From NCBI GenBank assembly GCA_003313425.1, contig NHZP01000014.1, positions 1,054,001 to 1,118,000 on the forward strand: a DNA stretch of 64,000 nt. Reading direction: 5' to 3'. The translations under genes and the position numbers were made by a program. The stretch comes from Pseudopyrenochaeta lycopersici. Taxonomy: Eukaryota > Ascomycota > Dothideomycetes > Pleosporales > Pseudopyrenochaetaceae. The notes beneath the pieces are model-generated. The model worked only from the letters and a program-made list of their open reading frames with translations. It was not told the DNA's origin and did no database searches. Of this stretch, positions 29,105 through 38,354 are shown in pieces (position 1 is the stretch's first letter; the number at the start of each line of letters is the position of its first letter).

Positions 29105-30783
29105 ATGGCTCTCAACAAGGACAATAAGCCTCATAACGTCGAGGTCAGCGAACACGCCCCTCATATATCGAGCGCAGCAGAGACTTCTCAGCTCGGCCAT
29201 CTTGCCAACCAGGAAGACCATGAAGTTGGCAAACTCGATTCGTTTCGCAAATACCCTTGGGCATGCGCATGGTCCATCTACATGGTCTGGGTGGTCTTGC
29301 TTGTCAGTTTCGAGAATCAGGCTGCTGGAAATGTTATTGGTATCCCACAATTTCGGAAGGACTTTGGGCACGAGTTCACGGCTGCGGACGGGACCATGAG
29401 CTATGTTATTGATGCACAGTGGCAGTCAGCTTTCCAGGGTGCTCCTGTGGCATCGTAAGTCGTCTTAAAACGCACCCATGAAGAAGGATTATGCTGCTAA
29501 CATGCTGCAGCGCAATTATTGGTGCCCTTGGATGCGGTCAACTCGCTGACTGGCTCGGTCGTCGCCTGGTCGTAATGCTTTGCTTGGCTGTCACTTTCGC
29601 AGCCGTCACTATGGAATTTGTTGCTACGACCAACGAGCTTTTCTTCGGGGGAAAGTTCCTGAATGGGTTTGTAACTGGCGCTCTCGCATCTGTCACAGTC
29701 ACATACATTGGCGAGGTTGCTCCTATGAAGCTCCGCGGCATGTTGACCTGCTTGACCGCTCTCGCCTACACACTAGGACCTCTCACCGTCGCTCTTATCG
29801 TCAACTCGACGGGCGTCTATACCACGCGCTGGGCCTACCGTGCGGTCTTCTGCGCTCAATATGGCTTCGCTGCCATCGCGACGGCTTTTGTCTGGTTTAT
29901 GCCTGAGTCGCCGTGGTGGCTGGCTTCCAGAGATCGTCAAGCTGACGCTTTGAAGGCCCTGAATGGTCTGGGCCACCGTGGACACGAGGGCGAACAGAAG
30001 CTTGCTCAAATATTGACCACGCTCCAGGAGGTCAAGCGCGAAACTGAAGGTGTCACCTATCTGGAGTGCTTCCGCAAGTCCAACTTACGACGCACTGTCA
30101 TCTCTGTTATGCCTCTGTCCATTCAAGCCCTCAGTGGAATTGCGTTTGCTGCGTCTTACAGCACGTACTACATGCAGCTTGCAGGATTCACTACTGCAAT
30201 GTCGTTTAAGCTCCAGATCGTTCAGCAAGTTATTTCGCTCATCGGGAACGTCATGTCTTGGTATTTGGTTGACCGGGTCGGACGCCGCAACCTTACGTTT
30301 TGGGGTCTTGTGGTGTTGACCATTATTCTTTTCGTCATGGCCGGCCTCGCTGTTGTCGGAACGGTGCCTGCACTCAAGGGTGCCATTAGCATGATCCTTC
30401 TTTATTGCTGGTGGTACAATGTTACAATCGGCGCCACGGCTTACACCATTCTTTGCGAAACGAGCACATCTCGGCTGCGCGTCAAGACCATTGCCATTGG
30501 CCTCGCTCTCCAGAACAGCCTTAACACAATGTGGTCTTTTGTGCTCCCTTACCTCTTCAATCCTGACAAGCTGAACCTGGGAGGACGCCTAGGGTTCATT
30601 TTCGGGGGTCTTGCAGTCATTTGTTTGGTTTATTTGTGGTTCTACCAGCCTGAGACTGCCGGACGCACCTACGAAGAACTTGATGAAATGTTTTACAAGA
30701 AGATTGCCGCAAGGAAGTTCAAGTCTTACCATACGGATGCTCAGGCACTAGGAGAGGCAGTGAAGGAGAAAGATGGAATGTAG
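29105..30783 (+). CDS. Sugar-porter MFS transporter
   Basis: Twelve-helix plasma-membrane sugar transporter of 540 residues. Exons 29105-29454 and 29511-30783 are separated by a 56-nt intron (GTAAGT..GCAG). Sugar-porter signatures: GQLADWLGRRLVV (the G-x-x-x-D-x-x-GRR loop between helices 2 and 3), EVAPMKLRGMLTC (the PESPR-equivalent P-x-x-x-RG after helix 4), FMPESPWWLASR after helix 6, YLVDRVGRRNLTFWG, and PETAGRTYEELDEMF after helix 12. The long N terminus and the PETAGRTYEELDEMF ending resemble the alpha-glucoside/maltose permease branch, but substrate specificity in this family is not reliably read from sequence. Position next to lad1 and possible CreA sites upstream make a pentose or pentose-containing sugar plausible. 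Confidence 0.9.
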
Positions 30784-30986
30784 CCGCGGCACAGCAGGTA
30801 TCAAAGGATGACCGTTCAGCGCTTGTTTTATTTCCATTTAAGCTTGTGATATATAAATATATATTCTCGCAACAAAATCCCTAGTCTATCCAAGGCGAGC
30901 TACTACACGGAGCAATTGTGACTTGATTGAAGGCGCACCACCAACTTGAATGGAAAAGTGAACGGAGGCGTTCCGAGTGGTTTCAT

Positions 30987-31706
30987 TCATGCAGTATGGC
31001 TTTTTTCTGACCACAACCCCCGTAGCCCTTCCTCACTCAGGCCAAGCACGGGATCCCTCTCTGGTTTATCTACGTTCCAGACATCCTCTTCATGTCCTTT
31101 ATGCTCGCCTCCAACGGCAAAATCCCAGATGCCTCCATAAGGATAGGCGCCCATCATCATGAACTCGCCGTCGACTGGCACCGTGGCATAGAATTCTCTC
31201 CTCTCTCTCTCCTTGTCCTCAGTAATCTCTCCAGCTCTACCCTCCTTGATATCCTGTGGTTGATGGAATGCCAGTGTAGTTGTGCTGGGCCGTGGTGCAA
31301 ACGTCTTGTGTGCTATGCCAGCTGGGATGATGAATACGTCGCCAAGCGATGCTTGGAGCTCTAGACCGCCCTCCTCTCCATCTGCTCGGTCGCCAATGCC
31401 GTACTTGCCATGATCCCATTCCTTGCTATCAGCAACGCCGAAACGGATTGTTGCTCCTTGGCCTGAGATGACAGCCATGCATTCATGGGTAGTGGAGTGA
31501 TAGTGTGATTGGATGTCTGGGCCATAGCGGGCTATCCATTGGGATTGCCAACCATTACTTGCGAAAAGGTCAAAGACGTCTGTGGTCTTGAAGCCTGGGC
31601 TCTCAACCTGATCTCGCAGCAAACCAGGATAGTGGAGCAGGGGATATGGAGAGTTTGGGATTAGGGGTGTAGGAGAAAGCTTGTAGGATTTGACCTTGAC
31701 GCCCAT
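30987..31706 (-). CDS. Cupin-domain protein
   Basis: Single-exon protein of 239 residues starting MGVKVKSYKLSPTPLIPNS. The frame extends 76 codons further upstream, but that part is low complexity; the internal Met fits the family start better. It has a double-stranded beta-helix (cupin) signature: HYHSTTHECMAVISGQG, carrying the two His and the Glu of cupin motif 1 (H-x-H-x4-E), then LGDVFIIPAGIAHKTFA with the motif 2 His. Such single-cupin proteins bind a divalent metal and include sugar isomerases, dioxygenases and proteins of unknown role; it looks like the uncharacterised YjlB-like group. It is convergent with the sugar transporter, stops 203 bp apart. Membership in the pentose block is possible but unproven. 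Confidence 0.8.
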   Translation of the reverse strand: MGVKVKSYKLSPTPLIPNSPYPLLHYPGLLRDQVESPGFKTTDVFDLFASNGWQSQWIARYGPDIQSHYHSTTHECMAVISGQGATIRFGVADSKEWDHGKYGIGDRADGEEGGLELQASLGDVFIIPAGIAHKTFAPRPSTTTLAFHQPQDIKEGRAGEITEDKERERREFYATVPVDGEFMMMGAYPYGGIWDFAVGGEHKGHEEDVWNVDKPERDPVLGLSEEGLRGLWSEKSHTA

Positions 31707-32921
31707 TGTGGGATTTGTTTGATGGAAAGGGAAGGATGCAGATGGATGTAAGATATATGGGGCGAGTGTATGAGTTTCTGGGGAACTGCTTACCCGAATA
31801 GGAAGCACAACAAGCGGGGGTTTTGACGTCAGACGGAAGGAAGGAAGGTGGCTCGGCTGCGGCTCCGAATTTTGGATACTCGTAGTCTTCCTCTTTTCTT
31901 TGCTGCCAACAAGACCCGGAGCGTCTGTTCGCACACAGAAGACTTTGTGGGGCGTGCTTCTTTGTCAAAGCCGTGCAGGTTGAGCTGGCGGGCGGCAATA
32001 TCGTAGAGGAGACTATGCAATGTCAAGCTGCTGGATCGCAGCCAGTGATGGCTGGCTACTCAAGTAGTCGACTGAACGAATGGGGCGATGAAGCTGCCCT
32101 CTCTACATGATTAGAATGGCAGTCCAGGGGCAGGGAGGCGTGGAAGAAGCAACGGTAGACGTGTCGGACAGGCCAGGGTCAAAGAGTACAAAGGTACCTC
32201 GACACATGATCGCAACACAATGCGGTGCATCACGACGTGGTGCATGGAAAAAGAGGGGCGTCTCCTCGCCGGGTGGGCAAGCGCTGCAGCATGGGACAGA
32301 GAGGGCAAATAGCGAAGCAAAGCAGCGTGTTCGGTGGGGATGAGTGGACGGGAGGGCCATGTAATCCTGGTCAGACGGCGAATGAGATCATGTCTCGCAA
32401 GCCATCTGCTGGCACCGACCACAGCGACCACCCGTGCGACTCGCTCTCCATGTCTGCTGCCGCACTCTGCACGACGACGACGCCGACGACGACGACATCT
32501 TGCTCTCCGGGACACACGCTCTGCCTAGGACTCACTGTGACGCGGCACTGAAGGCCATCGCCATCGCTACCCCCATCTCCCATCGCCGCTGCCGCCCGCG
32601 CCCGCCGCCGCCGCCGCCGCCGGCCTCGTGCGCCCAGCCCAGCGCGCAGCGACATTGCGCAAGCGACGTGCTCCTTGCGACGCACCCAACCCCCTCCTCG
32701 ACATCCCCGATTCCAGTGCTGCAGCGCCCTTTGCAACACCAACGACCCGCCGAACCATTGCGAAGCCCGAGATTCGTCTGCGCGGCCCCCTCAGGCCACG
32801 GCGAACCACGCGCTTGGCACTGCAGACGGCCCTGCGCTCCAAGGGCATGGCTCCGTTGTAACCGCAGAGGGCAGGCCCGGCAGTCATCGCCGACCGAAGG
32901 CGAGCGTTGCTTCCAGCGACC
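31707..32921. other. Intergenic, divergent promoter region with long leader
   Basis: About 1.2 kb between the divergent cupin gene and the large disordered protein. The right half (32,400 onward) is GC-rich with CCG/GCC and ACG triplet runs, probably a 5' UTR. Long open frames on both strands here reflect base composition; no domain is recognisable in them. Confidence 0.5.
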
Positions 32922-35900
32922 ATGTCGGACCCCCAGCCACACGGCGGCGCGCTGCTCGAGTCGTCGCTGCACCCATCGCCAAAGCTGCGCCATCACAAGA
33001 ACCTCCCGCGCCGCACCGACGACCACGGCGCCCCGTCGCCCCTCCCAGCGACAGACCATGACGCCGAATCCGTGGCCAGCACCCATAACCCCCCGCCTCT
33101 CGCATCGCCAGGCGCAGACAACGGCCTGCCGCCCACACCGCCCACCATCTCGCAGGACGGCCAGTCGACGCACGACTTGGACCCGCCCTCCCATGCCGAC
33201 GGCCTGGTCAGCTCCCTCGTCTCCAAGAACTCGTCTCTGAGCACGCCCGTCAATGCGCGCAGCCCTCCCACGCCCGACCCAAGCCCGCCGCGCACCACCG
33301 CCTCCAACCCGGCCCACCCCGTCTCGGACCGCCCGCCCATGTTCGCCTATCCCTCCTCGCGAGCAGACTCGTTCCGCACCGCTAGGGAGGACCAATTCTC
33401 CTCGGAACCCAGCGACGGCAGGTCGTTGACGCCCCTCGGCGACAGGCTGAGCACAGTGGAAGAGGACCGCGGCCTGGGACTGGCCTTTGAACTCGCCGAC
33501 GACAATGACGCCACTCCCACCGAGACAGTGCAGCTGCCCTTGTATCCTAACCTCGACGCTACAGATGCCACAGCTGGTGCTGACGACGCCACGACGCCCC
33601 CGGTGGCCGACGACATCCCAGATCGAGAATGGAACACGGATCTCATGCGAAATGTCACCATCCGCAGGAAGAGAACACCAAAATCCTCCCCCCGAAAGCA
33701 GCGAAATCCTGCCGTCACTGTAGTCGAGACAGCCTCGCCCACACCAAGCACCAGGCCCCGCCGAGCCTCGAGCCTGCGTGAGCGTGTCGAGGCGAGCAGC
33801 AACAGCCCGCACACTCCTTCAATCGACATGTTTGCCCAGTCAATTGGTTGGCCTTCAGAGAACACAGATACGCCGGGAGAGAAGCAGGCCGACGTCCAAA
33901 ACAACTCCAACTCCAACAACAACAACAACAACAACAACAATAATAACAACAACAACAAGCGACTCTCCACATCCTCGGTCGGCTCCGCCGTCGTGGAAGC
34001 CATGGTCATTGTCACACCGCCACGCCGAAGGCAGACGCTACGTCACTCGGGCAAGAACATGGCGTACAAAAGAGAGGTTAGCTCACCTGCCCAGCTCGGC
34101 TCTGGAACCTATTCCCACCGGAACTCAATCCAGTCTGACGATGCGCCACTGCATCGCTTGGTTCACAAGCGGGCCAGTGTCGCTGAAAGGAACAAGAGCA
34201 TTAGTGCTGAATCCAACGCACCGCCCTCTGAGCGCAACACGTCCCCATCCTTGTCGCTACGCCAAAGAATGATCGATAGTTCGGCTCATACCCTGGCTCA
34301 CCAAGAGTCGGTCCGCAGGATCCTACAGCCAGCAGCGGACATTCTGAGCAGATCCAACTCCATCTCACGAGCCTACACATCGGCCCCCAACTACTACTAC
34401 AGGCGATTCTCGTCGGCACCTGAGCCTGCACGAATCACAGCTGCATCCTCCGGTCCGAGAAACTTTTCGCAGCTTTCCCCACCTGAGAGTCCACGACATG
34501 TCGACAATCCATCCACACAACCACCTGTTCGCGACCGCGTCTTGTCACCCACACTCTCGCCGAAGCCGTATCAAGCACCACCTACGTCGCGAAAGGAAGG
34601 CCACCAGCAGCGCGCAGCCCATGATCCGAGACATGGTGCTGATATCAACAAGTCTCTTCCTGACCTGCCAGGTCAAATTCCAGCTGCGCCTGCGTTGCAA
34701 GATGTCTTCGTAGAAGCGAGCGAGCCCGTGGAAGACGTGGAAGAAAAGCGACCGCCTTCTGCACTGATGGAAAGAGTGCGCCAACTTGTTGCTCAGCGAG
34801 AGGCCGAGGAAGAGGTTTCACATGTTGCTGAGCCCCAGGAACACGCCCCTCTGCCTGAGAAACTGAAATCACTCTCGCCGCTCCAAGACAGCTCCCCCCC
34901 TGTGCGGCGAGGCTCCCGTTCCTCGAGAGGGCGCTCTGGAGAGTATGTACGGAGCTCACATAGCCAGGATCGCGCCTCTTTGTCCCCAGACGCTGCTTTA
35001 CGCCCCAGCTTGGACAGAGTTTCGACAGAAGAGATGGTGCGCCGTAGCCATGAATGGCGGAGGCCCTCTGAGGAACACGGCCGTGTAAGTTTCGATAGAT
35101 CTACGATACGGACCGAAGAGCATGCCATGGCACGACATCTCTACGCGCAAACGACACCCTTTTCGCAGTTCTCTGACACGCCAATCGAGGTCAGCGAGGC
35201 GACTGCCGTCACCATCTTCCCTCATAACAATCATTCCCTCCTTGTGGTGCAGCAGGTTTCTCGCGGCAACTCCATGTTTACAGAGCAAGACGACGTGGTG
35301 AACGAGTCGTATCTGGCGCCTCAAGACCCTCGTGAGCTGCAGTCTACGCCAACCCCGCCCTTCGTTGATGCCAGCGAAGATTATGCCGAAAAGAGCGAAC
35401 AACCTCCACAGCCAACATTGACCGTCGAACCATCAACGCCTCCAATGCAAATTGCACTCCCTCAGCCTGGCGCCGTCGACTCCCCACTCAAAAATCCTCG
35501 CGCGCCACCCGCACCGCCAAAAATCAATTTTATCCCTCCTACACCGGCTGAGGAGCTTGAGCGCCCGCTTATACCAGGGCCACCCAAGCGGTCTAATTCG
35601 CACCCGCAACGCCGGCTGTCTTTTGTACAGCGGGCGCGCCGCTACTCGGACAATCTTATTCCCACTCTCCTTGCTCGTGCATCCAGCAATCGAGGCCGCC
35701 GCGTTAGCGATTCACAAACGCACACGCATCGCAACCTACGCGTCCCAACTGTGAATGATGGAGACGGTACATTGCACCCATTCTGGCGACCACGCGGCTT
35801 CTGGGACGATTTTGAAGATAGCGCTTCCGAGAGCGATGAAGAAGAAACGCTGCCCACAGGTGGTGACACAAGTGACGTCCCCGACCCACCGCCTGCACCA

Positions 35901-36383
35901 CCTCCAAAACGAACAAACACGCTGGGGAAACGGTTGGCCAGTGGCATCAAGGGGTCTGGTGGATTTCTGATTGGCAATTCCCTTGGCGTTGAACGTCACG
36001 GCACCAACAAACGGCGTCACCACGTTACTCTCCCACCTCACTTTCCCAAGTCGCCAAAGACATCACAACACACGTCATCGCCGAAGATTCTGATTCAGGC
36101 GCCTACCATGCCTCTTGGGCCCACGCCTGGCGGGGGCATCTCGAAGCGCGGTTCTAGAAACAGTCTCCGGTCGAACACATCCTACGAGATGCCCCGACGA
36201 CGTGCATCGTGGCGGCAGGGACGAAGCCTACCAGGGTTGAAGAAGTACCATGTTCAGTACATTGGATTGAGTGGTGTCAAGGAACGGCTCAGAGAGAGGA
36301 CAGCAGAGAAGAGAAGGGATAAGCTGAGGCAGAGCATTGGGACCAGGTACTTTGTTGAGCCTGGGGGACCGGCAACAGCCTGA
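32922..36383 (+). CDS. Large, mostly disordered protein of unknown function
   Basis: Single exon of 1153 residues. I place the start at the ATG 32922 (MSDPQPHGG); the frame continues 5 codons upstream without an ATG. The composition is Ser/Pro/Arg-rich with many SP/TP sites. A poly-Asn run lies near residue 330, and segments such as SRSNSISRAY and RRLSFVQRARRYSDNL look like basophilic-kinase sites. Proline-rich PPAPPPK and PPAPPK stretches could bind SH3 domains. The last 130 residues are basic and less degenerate (RGSRNSLRSNTSYE, GLKKYHVQYIGLSGVKERLRE), and are the most likely conserved module. No catalytic domain or membrane segment is visible. The length and composition suggest a scaffold or signalling protein. 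I do not recognise a named family. Confidence 0.75.
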   Translation: MSDPQPHGGALLESSLHPSPKLRHHKNLPRRTDDHGAPSPLPATDHDAESVASTHNPPPLASPGADNGLPPTPPTISQDGQSTHDLDPPSHADGLVSSLVSKNSSLSTPVNARSPPTPDPSPPRTTASNPAHPVSDRPPMFAYPSSRADSFRTAREDQFSSEPSDGRSLTPLGDRLSTVEEDRGLGLAFELADDNDATPTETVQLPLYPNLDATDATAGADDATTPPVADDIPDREWNTDLMRNVTIRRKRTPKSSPRKQRNPAVTVVETASPTPSTRPRRASSLRERVEASSNSPHTPSIDMFAQSIGWPSENTDTPGEKQADVQNNSNSNNNNNNNNNNNNNNKRLSTSSVGSAVVEAMVIVTPPRRRQTLRHSGKNMAYKREVSSPAQLGSGTYSHRNSIQSDDAPLHRLVHKRASVAERNKSISAESNAPPSERNTSPSLSLRQRMIDSSAHTLAHQESVRRILQPAADILSRSNSISRAYTSAPNYYYRRFSSAPEPARITAASSGPRNFSQLSPPESPRHVDNPSTQPPVRDRVLSPTLSPKPYQAPPTSRKEGHQQRAAHDPRHGADINKSLPDLPGQIPAAPALQDVFVEASEPVEDVEEKRPPSALMERVRQLVAQREAEEEVSHVAEPQEHAPLPEKLKSLSPLQDSSPPVRRGSRSSRGRSGEYVRSSHSQDRASLSPDAALRPSLDRVSTEEMVRRSHEWRRPSEEHGRVSFDRSTIRTEEHAMARHLYAQTTPFSQFSDTPIEVSEATAVTIFPHNNHSLLVVQQVSRGNSMFTEQDDVVNESYLAPQDPRELQSTPTPPFVDASEDYAEKSEQPPQPTLTVEPSTPPMQIALPQPGAVDSPLKNPRAPPAPPKINFIPPTPAEELERPLIPGPPKRSNSHPQRRLSFVQRARRYSDNLIPTLLARASSNRGRRVSDSQTHTHRNLRVPTVNDGDGTLHPFWRPRGFWDDFEDSASESDEEETLPTGGDTSDVPDPPPAPPPKRTNTLGKRLASGIKGSGGFLIGNSLGVERHGTNKRRHHVTLPPHFPKSPKTSQHTSSPKILIQAPTMPLGPTPGGGISKRGSRNSLRSNTSYEMPRRRASWRQGRSLPGLKKYHVQYIGLSGVKERLRERTAEKRRDKLRQSIGTRYFVEPGGPATA
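33901..33958. repeat. AAC/AAT trinucleotide repeat (poly-Asn)
   Basis: A near-perfect AAC microsatellite, with AAT and TCC interruptions, inside the coding frame; it encodes an Asn run with a few Ser. Its length is likely polymorphic between strains without breaking the frame. Confidence 0.9.
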
Positions 36384-38354
36384 TGGAGCCTACTGGATTT
36401 GTAATGGGGGACAGGATCTATCAATACGGTATGGCATGTATCATTTTTTGATTCTTGGTTCACTTTGGCGCTGGGAGCGTTACGCAAGCATGCGACTGTG
36501 GCATTCTTGCGCTTCTACATACCACTTCACGATTTGACGACTCGCATGTTGAGTATATGTCTGGACATGTTGGCGAGTTTTAAGTTCATTTTGGCATTGT
36601 CTTTTTTTTTTTATGTATTGTTGGGGATGTGTGAGCAGAAGCTTATTGTTTGTTTCTGTACATCATCTCATCAGGTCTTGTTGGCGACGTTGAGCGCTGC
36701 ATAGTTAATTTAGGGATTTATGGGACGATGATGGATATTTATGGCATGGCGTTGATTGATGAAGACGAATTGTGCTAGATTAATTTTTGAAGTGGCGATG
36801 CTGGTGCCTTGCAGCTTTTTTGCTTTGAGCCGTACTGGGATAGTCACCGGTCAAGGAAGGAAGGTAAAGAAGGAGAATGGCTGGCTGCCACACTGCGCCT
36901 CCAACCGGCCAAGAGTGGATTTCTTAGAGGCGTCTATGGCGGTCCAGAGGGAGTGTCAGCTTATGGGCTTGATGGGATACCATGACCTGCGCAGCCTTGC
37001 ACGAGGCTAGTGCTCTGATGTAAGCACCTTATCTCCAGTACTTGTGCTGCTAGAGCTGTCTAGCATCATAGTTCTGGCAACGGTCATGATGTTTTGGCAA
37101 CCGAGGGTAAGGGTGGGAAGGATTCTGTCTTTTGACTTTCGGAGAGGACAAACAAGTTTAGGCCAAGGGGTCTCCAGTCTGACAAGCCCACCTTAACAAG
37201 GCTTAGATGGGGAAGGTCGAAGGATGCCAGAGTGGGCCAAGGAAGCTGAACCCCTGCAACCGCCTTATCACATCGCAGGTTTTAGCGGGCGCTGTCGCGT
37301 TTCGGGCCATGGCTGTCTTGTTTGGGCTGGCTGATACTTGTCGAGCATTTTTCTCTTCACGTTCGACTTCTGTGCCATACGGGCCGAAGGAGTGGATGAA
37401 ACACATGATGGACATTGGAGGAGGGAGGGTCGGCGCGAATGCCACGCACGTCATGATGCTCTTTCGCCTCGAGGAGCAGGGGCCACAGGGCAGGGAAAGG
37501 GAACGACGGGTTGGGCTTGAGGCTACCGGACTGTGGAGCAGACCCTTTGCGTGTATTTATAGTCGGGCTCTTTGGTCATAGGCCATGAGGACAATTGGAA
37601 ATGGCCGACATGGCGATGTGGTTGTGCACAACCACAATTGCAATATGGCATGAGTGTTTCCATTGAATTGGTGCTTGCACGTTTCCATTGAATGTGGATC
37701 GGAGCGACGGCCGCAAGCACAGGCGACGAGTGGTCAGGGCAAACTGTGGGGTTGATGCCCGCTGGCTGGCTGGCTGTGGACACGAGACACCAAGCGTAGC
37801 CGCGTTGGTCTGGCAAGGAAAAAAAAAAAGCTGGACGGAAAAAGGACAATCCCAATTTCGGACTCAATTCTCAATCTCGACACAATATCTCCAGGCAGTT
37901 TTTCCCTTTTTTGACATGTGTCATGCTTGCAGCCAGACACGCCCAGGATACCGCAGCCACCGTTTAAGACGATAAGCGGCGCCTCACTAGCGGCGACCCT
38001 TCCCCCCCTCCCCCCAGGCGCCGCAATTTAGGTCTACTCCGCACTGCAAAGGGTTGCACGACATCCTGGGTCCCTGGCTGCTCCCGCAAAGTCGTGTGCA
38101 GCAGAGACAAGCCCTGCCTTGACCAGCTTTTGGGTGCGCGAGGGATCAGGCATTGAGCGCACTCATTCTCTTGTTTCATGTGCCAGCACCCTGTTAGAGC
38201 CCGTCGGTCCACCTGCGTCCCCCCACCCACCACCACCACCACCACCACCGCCGTCGTCCAGCGCCTCGACGCCAGGCACGCGACCTTTTGCCCCAACCCA
38301 GGAGCGCACTGTCCGTCCTAGGCACTCCCTCCCTTCTGGTCTGCGGGCAGCACC
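36384..38354. other. Intergenic, nearly 2 kb, no gene seen
   Basis: Lies between two genes on the plus strand. It holds T and A homopolymer runs (about 36600-36612 and 37819-37829), the short duplicated phrase gtttccattgaat at about 37656 and 37681, and a (CAC)n tract just before the next gene (38227-38249). Open frames are short and lack motifs. The last 300 bp are probably promoter and leader of the 38355 gene. Confidence 0.5.

Noticed and set aside
17984..30783. Secondary-metabolite biosynthetic cluster
   Set aside because: A transporter and Zn2Cys6 regulators are present, but there is no polyketide synthase, peptide synthetase, terpene cyclase or other backbone enzyme; the enzymes are pentose-pathway types.
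31707..31934. 76-residue N-terminal extension of the cupin protein
   Set aside because: The frame is open, but the extension is low complexity and the internal ATG (MGVKVKSYKL) gives a family-like start.
32532..33812. 426-codon open frame on the minus strand
   Set aside because: It is a GC-driven shadow of the long plus-strand gene and its leader; the translation is Gly/Arg/Val-rich without motifs.
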